Assembly (NCBI GenBank): GCA_037576195.1
Contig: CM075104.1
Location: forward strand, 16,756,211 to 16,820,210
Source: Phytoseiulus persimilis
Taxonomy: Eukaryota; Arthropoda; Arachnida; Mesostigmata; Phytoseiidae
Reading direction: 5' to 3'
DNA length: 64,000 nt
Below, piece after piece: positions 47,292 to 60,007 of this stretch. The position numbers and the translations under genes are program-made. The notes under the pieces are model-generated. The model was not told the origin of the DNA and did not search any database. It worked only from the letters and a program-made list of their open reading frames with translations. Within the stretch, counting starts at the first letter, position 1, and each line of letters opens with the position of its first letter.

Positions 47292-50200
47292 ACCTCGCTG
47301 ATCATGAGTGGAAGCGCCAACTTTTCTCCAATTTTCCCTTCATTGTTCCTCGACAGCCTCTTTGCATCCGAAATGCGCTACACAATCGCAGCTGAGTCTC
47401 AGCCATGAAGGTTGAAAGTGATCATTGCGCCATGGTAAGGGGTCGACAAAATCGCGCACCCCCTCTAGAACTCGAGCTTTTTCCGTTCAGAAGTTGTCGT
47501 CACCATGTTCGGATTCAATAGACTTATCGGTCGTGCTTTCCAGGCTCAGACCTGAATGACACTCATCAATCCAGAAATCGTTACCACAATCGTGTGAGTC
47601 GAGCAGGTGATAGATCGATGACAACGACTATGTTTATGATCGACGATGACAAGACACCACCTCAGCCGCCCCTGTCTCCGCCACACCGACGACATCACCA
47701 TCATGAACATCGTCTTGACTTCTATAGGTTGCGGGTGGCCAGATCACCCAAGTGAAGAAAATGAGAGAATGTCGAAAAGCAAGAAACGATCACACCTCAG
47801 TCTAGATCGATACGCGCGAGACCCTGACCGCCTTCGTGCTCCCAACTGCTACCGTTGTCATTGGAACTGTTGTGGAGTGGAATTGGTTTCAAACGATCGC
47901 CTCTAATTTCCTGAAAGCGTCATGACAGCTTTTTAAGAAACTGGTCTTCGTTCAATGAGTCTCTTCCTCTTAGTGTTGCCGACTGAGAAAGACTTCTCGT
48001 GGTAGGAATCTCTCGGCTGGAATGTCATGCTCTCTAATAACAAAACCAAGCGCAGAGGAAGAGCGAAAAAATCGGAGGGCTAGATACGAGCATTGAAGAA
48101 TGAATCTGCGAACGAAACGTATGGTTGAATCGCAGTCAGAATCGAAGGTCAAGTAGCAGCTCTTCGAGTCGCAGGTTTTCCAAGATCGATCCATCCGTCC
48201 GTTTGTCTGGACATTCTCACAGAGCATTGATCAAATCGAATCGTCCATCCGTTCGTTCGCCGTTGAAACAGTCGGCCAACTTTCCATTCGTCATCACTCT
48301 TGAAGAATTGACGGATAGCCGTTTATCGATGGCACCTTGAATTTTCCGATCGTAGAAGCTTCATTTATGTTCTACCAGAACGAGCTGAAGCGTTGAGCGG
48401 AGCGTTATCCCAGAGGTTCCGCGCGGCTGATCGGGCAGAAGCCGGAATCACCGTGGAGAAAAAAAATCCTCCAGAATGTTTGATCTCTTTAATTCACATC
48501 GACGACTTCGAGAATTGATGTTCCACTGAACTTCACAAGATAATTTTGTTCATGAGCATTTCACTCTTGGAAGGCCAAAGGGGAGCCGCGGCCGCTGGCG
48601 TCGTCGTCGCTGCCCAAGCGGCCTCACTCAGTGGAAGGCTCAGCCCTGCATTGAGCAGCTTAGCTGCCTTCTCTGGAATATTTTGAGCCGTAATCGGAGC
48701 ATCCAGCGCTGAAATATCCCATTGTAACCAAAATCAGGATTCCAAGAGAGCAGCTGCGATAGCGGTGGGCTTTGCAATGGCTTTTGCTAACTCGAATCCA
48801 GCAAAAACCCCTTGTCGTGACGAGCCGAGTAGCGACAGAAGAGCCAAGTCTCCGTCTTCTCGGTGGTGGTCCTCCAGATTATCCTCCATCGGGAGAAGAA
48901 GAAATATTTAGAGATTGCAGGCGTAGAAGCAACGCTTTCCGATTGGAGGATCATCTGATTTGAGCTGGGTATGATATCAGAACAAAGATAACTATGAGTG
49001 CTGAACGAGGGAAGGTATGGAACGTCATAAGTATGATATGTTGGGAGACATATGATGGTGTATAAGTGGGATAGTTCCCGATCGCATCCGAATACAAATC
49101 TCGCCAAGAGGTTCAGACTCGGGACTCACACATTCAGGATGTCAAGAAACTTAGAGGTTCCATATTCGGCTATCATATTCTACGGGCTGGATTCGGAGAG
49201 AAAAATAATGCATCGTGGGGAATTCTTCAGGCGCGCACGCAAAGACAAAGAAATTACTGAAAGCTTGTGACGACCGAGCCAAGCATGAAATGGTTCCAAT
49301 TAAAGCCGGCACGAAGCCCGCAAAGAGCTCGACAATATCACTCGATTAACTCCTGGCATGCTTGCACACACGGGACAGTGGCTCGAGGCTCGAGGTAGTG
49401 TGTTTCTTCTCTTCCCTAACTCTTTTCGACGATCCGAGAGGCTTTCCCATAACTCTGATATCGTAGGTATCGGAGTGTTCCTATAAAAGAGGCCTCAGTG
49501 TCCCGCTCCGGCATGACTGCGAACAACAAGAACGTCGGGAAAATAGCGTGGCAAATAGCGTGGCAGGCTGCAAAGTCAGCGGCAGTGATTCGTAGCGATG
49601 GTCATTTTGGCCTCGTGTTTTGTGGACACTGCCGACTACTCAGACATCTCCTGTATCATAAATCGCAGAGTGCACATCGCCTCCCTAGGTCCGAGATGGT
49701 CCCCTCGAGTCCTGTGAACGAGAATGAATTCACTCCCGTTCGCGCACGGGGAGTACTAGGATGACCCGAGGAGTCGAACCGGACGAACGTCTCCAGAGGG
49801 CAGAAGTGCACGAAGAAAGCTCTCAACTCTTCTCTCGTGTCCTGATCTCTCAACATCCAACAACGTCTCGATTCGTTTTGATTTTTCCAAATACTTCGGT
49901 CATCACATGCTTACCCTGTAAATAAACCGGATTCCTCACTGCGGAAGAATGATGTTGAACAAATCGTTTCGCTGATCTCGCGGATTTTGTAGCCTCATCC
50001 ACGCCGCAGGCCGCAGACTGGGAAGTTAATCCGTTTTAATCGTCTATTATGTTGGGTTCCAGGGTTTGTCCACGGATCGACCTTCAACTCTTCTTCCACA
50101 CTGAACCTCTCGATACGCATCAAGTGGGGTCACGAAGCCGTTATATTTCCTCTCACTTTTTTAATAGCCAATGCTGTCTGACGCCTCTTCTAATTCTTCA

Positions 50201-53200
50201 TTAGTTGCGTCATAATAACATGTTCTTGTGTGAAGAGGTACGACTCGAAGTGGACCGAGGACAGTTCTCATTTGATTTGAAAGTCACGATGAAACAATCA
50301 AATTTACAGTTCACAGCGACCCGAAGGCGGAAAGTTGCGATGAACTTTACTGCTCCTTCGAACGTTGGGTCTTCGACGCGCGTTGCGTTAGGGAAAAAAT
50401 GGCTCTTTCTGGTTTGATGCTGATAGCCACAATCGGATGCTTGGACTTGCTTGAATCACCTCTGAAGAAGATCAATTCCTTCTTCCACTCACCGCGTGCG
50501 CTGGGTGAACGTGGTGAAATTCATCGTGGAAACATCTCCCTGTGGGTAGCACCCGAATCCCCCGTTGGCCATTAAAGTTATTTGCTGCGGTTGAGTTAGT
50601 TTCTGTTCCTATTTTTGAACTCATCTCGGAAAAAAACGTCTCCAAAACGATAACGAATATTTGTTTATCCGGGATGTGTGAATCTGTCGTGATCAAATTT
50701 CGGAGCCACGGGATTGGAAGCACTCCTGACGGAACGAAAAAAAGAAGGAATCGCTACGGCGTCGCCCGCCGCCGACACTCGTTAGGAGCCAAATTTCGTC
50801 TCATGGATGCCTCATCCTTGTCGTGTTTTGAGGCCGGAATTCTGTCGTACAGAAGCGCAGGGACACCAGAATGAGACAGGCACTTGGACAGATCTACTAA
50901 CACTCCGCTATCACAATGAGAGACATTTCTTAGTCATGTTACAGCCGGAAGGTACTTTGAGCCTCGGCTGTGCTGCCTATGATAAAGTGCCCTTCCTGGA
51001 CCGCCCGGCTTTATTGTTTCACCTGGGCGGTTGTCCACAATTTCAGCCGTGCCGATGTTACTGGGAACGTGGAGAAGCATTGGGAGCAACTGCTCACATC
51101 ATCCACGGTGGACGCTTTACTGGGGATTGACTCGAAGCCATCACACAGAGTACAGCGCATTGTTTCTCAACCTACTTCATCGACCCTGGCACGTCCGCAG
51201 TCGGCCTCCTGTCGGTCGTACCCGTCGAGGAAGACTGGTCGGGCTAAGCATTTGGTTTCTCATCGGTCCGCGAATAGACGGTTCCTCCGTTTCTTCTGAT
51301 GGGCACTCATCGACCTCTTCCTTTCAGAGTATTGACGATGGAGATACGGACGCTCTGCTCTCTGCGAAGACGGGTTCGCTGAATCCTCGCGAACCTCGAG
51401 TCATCCATAGTATCGCCGAACCGAAACTCTCCTTGAGCGCTGGAGTCCTTACCCTCTTCCGCGATCATTATCTCATACGGTGTTGATACGAGAGAAACTG
51501 CAGGATGCAAAGCGAGGAATCGCGGGGATATCCAATGGGGTGACCGGAGATTGTGATAAGGGGCACCAAAACTTCGGAATAGCGCGAAAGATCCCACCTC
51601 AAACTAAAGCAACCATGGGTACTGCTGCCGCTGCCGCCGCCGCCGCTTCTCGTGGAAACCACGAGCTGCACAACAGGAACCGCCCTTTGACCATAAGACC
51701 ACGGCCGCGCAAATTCGCATTCAAACTTAACGTTTTAAGTGTGAGGGGCGGTTTTATTTCTGATGGAGTTCCCACGTTGCCAGAAGGATGCCCACTGAGC
51801 GATGCTAGTCGCCCGCGAAACTCCATAGCCCGTTGGTTGGTCAGTCAGTCAGTCGGCGTCTTGGTTCTCCTAAATTTCGGTTGACCAAGCGGTGCCCATA
51901 GCCCGATCCCAGTGCTGTCCACGCCATTGTCTTCCAAGGAACGGCTGAGACGACAGCGTCGACGACGACTAAACGTCACAAGGATAGCTATTCCCGAATC
52001 GTGACCGATCAGAGTCCCATGCGCCATCACAGGCATGAAGGAGCATTATGTAGCGCGGCCACTCAGCCTTTGAGTCAGGGCCCAGTTAGTAACGTTTGGT
52101 ATTCAATGAATCGGGGCCCGAAAGGGCCGCGACGTAATTTCTGCGTACGCGCAGCTGCTCGGCCAAGATCAGAGGAATTGTTCGGCTGTTCATGCGACCG
52201 TTTCACCCGCGCGTCCAGCGTGATGAGTTGTATCTCCAAGACGGATCAGCAACCGGGTGGCTCAGACTGCCGTGACGAAAAATGCGGCTCCATCGCCGTT
52301 CCATCCAGATTATGGAAAAATTAAAGTGACAAACGTTTGTCGTCATGAACAATGAGCGAGCAGTGGCGCTTCAAAAAAAGCGCGGGCTGCACCAATTGGA
52401 GCGACAAAACCGTTAGAAAGACAATGACAATCAAAAACAGGAACTTAACAATTTTATCCGGTTCTAATATAATTAAGTTCGCGCTCCAAGAGAGCAGAAT
52501 TAAAAGAATAAAACAGAACCCCATTCTTCGAGAACTAGGTGAAACCCTCAGAGCGGAAAAGTGAACTTTCCGTATCATCCGTCGACGTCAAGACCTTGCT
52601 CTTTGCTCAAAGTACAGGAGAAATCGGTGAAATCCGAGTTTCCTCCCGCTCTTGCCAAGACTGCATTCTTGGAGGATCATTGAATGACTCGTTCGAACTC
52701 CCCATTTGACAATCAGCACGAACTATCCAAGAATGTTCTTGAAAAACTTCGTGACGCCTCCCTGTGAAGTTTACGGCCCTCTTTCCGCAAGACTATGTCG
52801 GGCTTGAAGGGTGTGTTGCATTGTTGTCTTGTTCTGCATATTTCCATCAACAGAGAAAGCGGAACTTTTCGGAGGAAGGAAATCATTGTCGGCATGTTCA
52901 CAATGATCAACATGACGATCAAGACCAGTAGGCACTTGAAGAGAAAGATGTCTCCATGTTGTCGCCGGTAAGAGACCTCGCCGGGTCCTGGTCAAGGCAA
53001 GGCCAATGTAACCGAATTAAAACAAGCAACGACTCTAGCTAAGGCTGCCTCGCTGTGTGCAGTGGTACTTTACTGGGATCCCGAGTCGAGATAGGTGATT
53101 GTGCTATGCGCGAGAAAACGTGATACCTTGATGAGAGAATTCCACAGCAAAAACCTACAGTAGCACAGCTTGTGTTTCATTTTCTGTGCGAACGAGGCGT

Positions 53201-54442
53201 GATTCAGCGAAGATCAGGAAGTAGTGGCTCTCTGCAGAGAATATGAGCAGCGCGTCAGTGGCCGATTCGAGGAGGCGGTAAACTGTGACGGCTTGCGATA
53301 CTGTAGCTCGAGTCAAAGATGCCTCCTTTGGGAGACGTGGCTTCTCGGCGCTCCCCACATCCGCGATCGCAACGCAGGGGAACCTGTTATAGCATTTTGG
53401 GGGCTCGAACCAACGTACCTGGCGTCATTCCAGGGATCACCGAGGCTATCTCGGCAACTCGGTCGCTTTTCAGTGGCTTGACAGTGCATAAGAACAAAAG
53501 TGGTTCCATTAAAGCGTTCGTTCACTGCTCTGACTTAGGTGTGTTTTCGACTCGCTTGGAAAGCAACACTGAATTTCCTCGAACTTGACGGACAAAATGG
53601 GAGACAAACCCACAGACGCTCAGCACGCTGTGCCCGACCACGATCGCCTTGATGTCGTCTTGAGACTTCTAACCATCAACAAACAAAACGCGTATGGTCG
53701 TTTTTGTGCTGCGGACTTGGAGCCGGTCAGATCGTTTCCTAATAGCTGTGTGACCATTTTGTCGCCACATCTAAAAGTGAATAAAAATTGCATTATTGCT
53801 GTTTGAACGGTTTCATCGTCTGTCGTCGAGCGAATATTAGCAGATCATTGAGCGCCATTGTCATGGATTTTCTGATGTTCTTTCGCTAATCGAACGGTGC
53901 TCCGTGGAAGATAAGCCGCTGAATTCGCTTAAATTGTATTCGAGAAGTAATGCATGGACTCTCTCAACTACACAAAAGCGCGTCGAGACATGCTCTTCGG
54001 AAAGCCGCCGCCGACAAGCAGATAGATACTTCTCCTAATATCCTGCGTAACGAACGGCCCGAGTCCGAAGAGCGGCGTGAAAGTGGTTCGCACTCAATTT
54101 GATTCAAAATAAAGATTTTCCCTCCGACGGGGGCCAGAAATATGATTCGTGGTCGACCCGGTGATTTTGAGAAATGTTTGGTCGAAGATGTGGGTGGCTC
54201 CGAGCCCAATTTTTCTGAGATAACCCTGCATGATTTTGGGATCGCAGCTCGCTATCCACTGATTCCATTGAGGTCGATACTTGCAGCAGTGTGGTTGAGG
54301 TTGTCCAGACGTGTGGCAGTTGAAAAATTTTCGATCCAGTGCCCTCACTGCAAGAGTCAGGGGGAGATTTTTCAGGCAGTGTGGTATATTGAATCCTTCT
54401 CCGCCATCACCCCAGACCCGATTGACCTCATACAAATGCACA
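47292..54442. other. Gene-poor interval, part 3
   Basis: No recognisable gene. A GCC/GCT repeat at about 51621-51648 gives poly-Ala in one plus frame. An A-rich patch at about 52350-52570 gives a hydrophobic minus-strand frame, discussed in the findings. The remaining frames are short. Confidence 0.45.
51621..51648. repeat. GCC/GCT trinucleotide repeat
   Basis: About nine tandem GCT/GCC units in non-coding sequence. They create poly-Ala in plus and minus frames that are otherwise unremarkable. Confidence 0.85.
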
Positions 54443-55240
54443 TTAGAATTGGCGTTCGAGTGGTGGGAACCTCCGCAGCACTACATTCATCCCATTGAAT
54501 CCGATTTGGAATGGCGTCGAGCTGAGAGTTCGTTCGGGAGCTGCGAAAGTAGAGTTGGTGCTTACGCAAGCGACAGAGCTCGAGATACGGCCCGTGAGAT
54601 CGAAACCGTCGACATGACACGACATTGCCCCATAGGTACTGATCCTATGAGGATCCGGTTCTCTCTGGACGTCTCGAAGACGGGAAAGCTCACAGGCGTT
54701 CGAGAATAATGCTATAATTGAGCTACAGGCAATTATTTGGAGGAAACCTCGCATGACTGATTTTTCGGAGCGGCGTCTTCTGTGATTCGTTGGCCCGTCA
54801 CCATCGTCGTCGTTGTCATCGTCATCTGCGGTACCACTTCCATCGTCCATGTTCCATTGTTTGATTCCTCCGCTATTTTTATATTCCCTGATCTCTATGC
54901 CTGACCACAGTGAGCTGTCAGACCATCCTACAATCAAGCGGACCACCGGAGAAGTCGTTCTGGATGCTGCTGGTCTTCCTCGGACGCGTCGTACCTTCAA
55001 TGCTACACAAAAAATCTGTACACAACGAGAGAATGCGGATGGTTCGCCTCGGGACAAGCTTCTCACGGGATGCGTCCTTGCGGGTGCAGCACGCTTCAAA
55101 CGACTCTTAGTTTCGAGATGCACGACCGACCATGACGAGGGTGCGGAGGGTTCTTCCTGAAAATATCCAAGATAATTTAGAAGTCGTGCTGGGCAATAAT
55201 CGGTGTTATAATTTCTTTCCCACCAAGATTCCATCGACAT
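54443..55240 (-). other. Long open frame, possible exon(s) of an unrecognised gene
   Basis: This ATG-to-stop minus-strand frame has 265 codons. From stop-codon frequency alone I would expect about 0.02 frames this long in 64 kb of random 50% GC DNA, so it deserves notice. It contains an Asp-rich run (about residues 137-148) followed by basic residues. An internal ATG at 54754 begins a signal-peptide-like stretch (MRGFLQIIACSSIIALFSNA). An acceptor-like site (TATTTTCAG) falls inside near 55160, and a donor-like GTAAGC follows SSVAC near 54568. The first half is Arg-rich and less protein-like. I see no known domain. Confidence 0.28.
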
Positions 55241-57237
55241 GATGACATTGATTGCGATGAAAACGTGGCAATCTCAGTCAAGCTAATGCGGGACGCGATC
55301 GAGATCATGCTGGCTGAGTGAGGTGTGACGATTTTTGGTTGCAAGTTCGATTTGTACACTGCGGCAAACGCAGCGAATATAAAAATACTCCCGAATAGCC
55401 TTAGGCAACGGATTGTGGAGAACTGTCGTGTTTGGCATTCGAGTCCGTCTGTTTCAGAACCCGAGGGTCCCTGCTGGGACCAGGAACCCGAGAACGGGTT
55501 CCCTGGAATACCTTCGATATCGTGTGTTCTCGCCGTGATATTCCACCATCACACGCAATTATGATAGAAAAACAGTTTCTGTGCATAGTTCTGAAAAGTT
55601 GCGGCCAAATCACGTAGAATCACGGTTTTGACATCTTCGAGCATCAGGAACGGTTATCTCTGTACACTGCACCATAGTTCCTGCCACACACTTTCTTGAT
55701 GATGTTGGCTCCTGAAGACCCCAATGGCCACTTCGAACAGATGATTTTCTCTATCTTGAAGACCTCCCTCACAAACTTGGCGGTGTGAACGGCAATATCA
55801 CCTTGTTTGAATATGAATAGAGCGATCTGTTTCGCTGGAGATTTTCGTTATCTGAGCTTTCGAATCTGCCGTTCCCAGGAGCTTGCACCGGCCAGCTTCC
55901 CAGAGGTTGAGCGAATGTCCGAAGTCTTGTTGCGAGCGATAGCAGCCAAGTCGTGGACGTCACCCCGCCCATCCGTCGCATGAAGAATCATTTCTATCCT
56001 CTTAGTGGTTCATGGGAGCAGCTCGAGAAAGCTTTGAGACAATCCAGAGTGAACATTTCTTTACATCACAGCGTACTCTGGGTTGTTTGCATCGGTCGTG
56101 ACGCCGAGCAGAATAGCCGTCCTTCTTGAGCTGGTGTCGGACGAGGACATATTCTCGACGCCGAGTTGGGAGGATCGAGGAGCTTTGGATACGCTTGGAA
56201 ACTCGGGATGAGGTCCGGAAGGAGTCTGGGGATATACGATTGTTTTTGGGAGAATTTTCGTCAACCTCTCGCTCATCTCACTAACATCATAGTCCACTGT
56301 ATTACTAAGAGGGGCGAGGTTTTCGGGGACTGGTCCCTGGATACTTTTACAAGCAGAAGTTCGAGAATCGCTCTCACTAGGTGGACAGATTAGTGTGAGA
56401 TTTCCCGAGGCTGCTTTTCCTTGAAAAATTCTTCATTGAACATCCGAGTGGTTTCCCGTCAACGATGACTTTGGCAAGTCAACTGCCTCAACATGGGGAC
56501 GAAAGGCAGCTGAAAATAACGCAGGAAAAATTCTATCGAGGTTTTTTTAGAAGCGGTCGGGGTCAGTCATTAAAAATTCGCCGCGAACTTTTCCGACTTT
56601 CTCTCCGATTTCGAGTCACGACAGCTACGTGCGCACGACTCGCCGCCGACTGTCGGTCGTACAGATTTCCGTCGGGCAGGCGGGTGGGCTAGCTAGCGAC
56701 AGATTGATCGATCTATTGGTCATTTCGTCCGATGGATGAATCGCCCCAGAACAGGGAGCCGACTGGGCGATCGATCCATAAATTCTTCGATCGTTGTTCC
56801 TCTCTCTCATGGATTTGTATGTAGTCGAGGTTGGATAGAGCTCTAGAGCAACAGCGGCAACGATTCCGAGTACGACGATTGTGATGAATGCTCCGCCTGC
56901 TCGAAGAACCTTGTGAGTTCACTTTGAGATGTCGGCCTGACAGTTTTTTTTCCTACCTATCTCATAATCTTCACAAGGGTCAGCACGAGCATTACCGTTT
57001 CAGGTCGCTGCTTGTTCGGCCTCGCCCCTCAACCCTGGCGAGATCTTCCAGGGGACGGCTTTTTAGAGTCCAGGTGTTATCCACCCGGGGCTTCGGTCCA
57101 GATCAAATTCACTTAGTTTCCAAGCACCGTTTCGGCAGCATTTCGATTCCATTTTCGCGATCGATCTTGAGGTGGAATCAGAGACAGCTTGAATGTTCAT
57201 CGGTAGAGCCAAAGTTTCCAGCGAGTTTAGCGTTTTG
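55241..57237. other. Unannotated interval
   Basis: No recognisable gene. Frames are under 80 codons apart from a plus frame at 56888-57310 with high Arg and no domain. Confidence 0.45.
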
Positions 57238-57452
57238 TGGTTCTCTTACTGAGCCACATCCGAGAAAACATTCGAAAACCATTCCACACCCAAGCGACGT
57301 TTTCGGCTGACCACACTCCCGAGCTTCTTTTTCTTGATGTTCCTGGCAACGCAGACGAAATTCGCGCGGCTGCGACCAACGAATTCCTTCACCTATGCAA
57401 CACGAAGACGACCTTCACGGAATTACTGGAATGGTTTGTACGAAATTTATGA
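57238..57452 (+). other. Possible C-terminal exon, family not recognised
   Basis: A plus-strand frame preceded by an acceptor-like GCGAGTTTAG runs to a TGA at 57452. It is rich in Glu, Asn, Thr and Phe with one Cys. Parts read LLFLDVPGNADEIRAAATNE and TTFTELLEWFVRNL. I could not join it to an upstream exon in phase. It could be real or chance. Confidence 0.2.
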
Positions 57453-59307
57453 AATTTCCCCGCACAAATCAACATTCGAAGCGAGGAAAAACAATTGAGC
57501 CAGCGGCTCTGACGTAAATCCTTACATGGATCGGTTCTGTCCGAAGTCGGTGGGAAATGTGTCGCGCAACGACCCGGGTGATCGGGTCCCCCATTTTTTG
57601 TTGTCGAAACCTCGAGTCGGGACTCTCGTTCTTCCGATATTGAGCAGCGTTGAGAGAATGGGAACTGGGAAACGGTCGCGGCGCCACTATTGGGTTGTAA
57701 TTCGAACGAACGGCCGCTATCGTACGAGATGCCAGCCATGATGAGGTGTCACTGTGGAGCGGGGTCTTTCCTTCATTCTCCGAGGGCACTTCGGGGACAA
57801 ACAGCGATTCCGAAACGTGAAGCCTTCGCTCGAATGGATCCGGGAAGTTTGAGTGGGAGGCAAGGTATCGATAAGCCCCTCGGAGCTTTCTTTTGTTTTC
57901 CATTCTGATCGCGTTGTGATTGCAAGCGTTCGAATTCTCAGAAGTAGGAAAAGGGCGAAGGTCCCCTCTTCGCCTGCAAATTAATCCGAGGCAAAGTGGG
58001 AGCGACGCCCACGAGGCTCGAACTTGGTGCGGTGGCAGAAAGAATTCTGTCTGCTGGTCGATAGGCTGGCCGACGGATCGCGTAGTCGTGAGGTCCGAAA
58101 CTTGAGGTCAAATAGAAGAGAGACAATGGCACATTTGAATCAATTGCTTTCTGTTGGGGGTTGCCTGCCTGTCGATCGACCGTCCGTCCACGCGTCGGTC
58201 TGGACGTCGCAGACTGTCCTGTCGCCCGGCTCAGGGGCTATCTGCTCGGCAGGATCCCGAACTTTCGGTCTATATCGTTTGGAAGAGCGTTTCTACTCGC
58301 TTTGTGATCGACGCTGACGATTCGCAGCAGAAACTCTTCGTCTGTCGGTCTTTCGACGACGACTGACAAGCGATGCTGATCAACCGACGGACCGACTTTC
58401 GTTCCGACCGTCGATCCGGAGAAGAATTAGATCATCGTCGCGGTCGCGCGACCGTGCACAGGATCGACCACCCGCCCATCTGCCCGCGGCTCGTCTCGTG
58501 ATGATGGCTCCACGATCCAAGGTCCTCTTCGATTCTGAAGCTTCTGCCGGTCATCGGAGGAAAAATGGTAGCAGCGCTGACTGCCGCGGCGGTGACGCCT
58601 GTTGTGCCGTTCTCTTTGAGAAACCGATTCCCGGACAACCTTGCCGAATGACACGGAGTTGTTTTTGTTGTGGATACAAATTATTTGCTCGGTTCTTCGT
58701 CGACTCACTTACATTGCTCGTCACTGGCCCGCTGTCTGTGACGGATCACAGGGGCTGGAATTTTCAACGTCTCTCAGCCCGGGCTCAATCGGACAATTGT
58801 TTTCGGTCTTACAACGGCTCCACACACTTGGACAGATGACCGCACAACCTGACAAAGCCGGCCTGTGATCCAGATGTCAGACTTCGCGAACACTCAGTTC
58901 CCAGACTGGACAGTAGGAGACCATAGGAACTGAGAGTTAGAGCATATTAGACAAGAAACCGTGACCGCGAATTATTGCGTGCGTTGCAGCCGTCCAAAGA
59001 TATAGGGTACTCAACCTGAGTCGAGAACTCCCTTACCTGATCCCTAAGTATTCGTTGACAGATGATCGGACTCTGGATTTTCGCGATCCATAGCTGGAAG
59101 GATGGCGCATATTTTTCTTCTCCATTCGCGTGAATCGGTTGAGTGTTGCATTTTCCAGAATGACTCGAAAAATACCCTCTCACTCGTTTGACAAAACTTA
59201 CCGAGGAACTTCTAGAGTCAACCGATCGAGTTCGGATGGGCCAGGCTCGATTCGGAATAGGGTGCTCCTCCAAGGCCCAATAACTCTGGATTTTTGGCTC
59301 GGGATCG
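57453..59307. other. Unannotated interval
   Basis: No recognisable gene. Frames of 100-154 codons on either strand are of chance length, lack domains and overlap one another. Confidence 0.4.
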
Positions 59308-60004
59308 TCAAGGTGGGCGAACGATAGCTTCGACCTCAAGAGCTGGTCTCTCGACAGAATCGCTCCGCATCTCCCCAGGGGAGCCGTATTCGAAAATTTT
59401 TCTGATGACAAAATGAATGAATTGGAGCGAAAGATCTCAATCTCTCTATCCTGGGACCCTATATAGTCGTCGAATAATAGATAGCCTCACGGAAAAAAGT
59501 GCGATTCCGGGTCGAACGCCGTTATTTCTGCAGTGCTGAGGCTATCTCCAGTCCGTACCTGAGTGTCCAGTTGAGATTTCTGCTCGTCGTTTCCTCCGAG
59601 TTCTCGAGCGGCTGTATATGAGACAGTCTTACCATAAGGTGCTCCGCGCTCTATTAACGAATTGAGCCCGTATATTTTGGTCATTATCCATGAAATACTT
59701 CATACGTTCTCTGGAGAAATTTCAATATTCTCTGCGGTACCGTCCCGGTCTTAAGGCCCCATCGATGAGATGACGAAATATCGCTGCTGAAATCGAGAGA
59801 CTTGGAGTAGAGGTACCTGTAGCCCATGCCTTCAGTAAGATTGGTGGATCGGGATTTTGATCGATGTTTGACCGCCGATCCGTTTGTTGGTTCCTCGCCA
59901 TCGATCTCGGAGGAATCTTCTTTCGAAAGCGTTCTGAATCTCTCGATGTATTTTTCTGTTCCGGCCTCTTCTCCCTCGAGCGGCCACTGCTTTCCTGTTC
60001 GCTC
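59308..60004 (-). other. Candidate three-exon 3' end of an unrecognised gene
   Basis: Three minus-strand open segments join in phase: about 60004-59699, 59611-59559 and 59401-59308 (TGA at 59310-59308). Junctions are GAA/GTATTT to ATATACAG (87-bp intron) and CAG/GTACGG to TTTTGTCATCAG (157 bp), both in the size range of introns elsewhere in this window. The product of about 150 residues is about 13% Glu with no Cys, far from chance composition. Parts read EGEEAGTEKYIERFRTL, SLDFSSDISSSHRWGL and PGEMRSDSVERPALEVEAIV. The frame has no stop up to a TGA at 60005-60007, so upstream exons are needed. Open minus-strand stretches near 60570-60870 and 61484-61822 may belong, but I could not join them in phase. 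Family unknown. Confidence 0.35.
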
Positions 60005-60007
60005 TCA

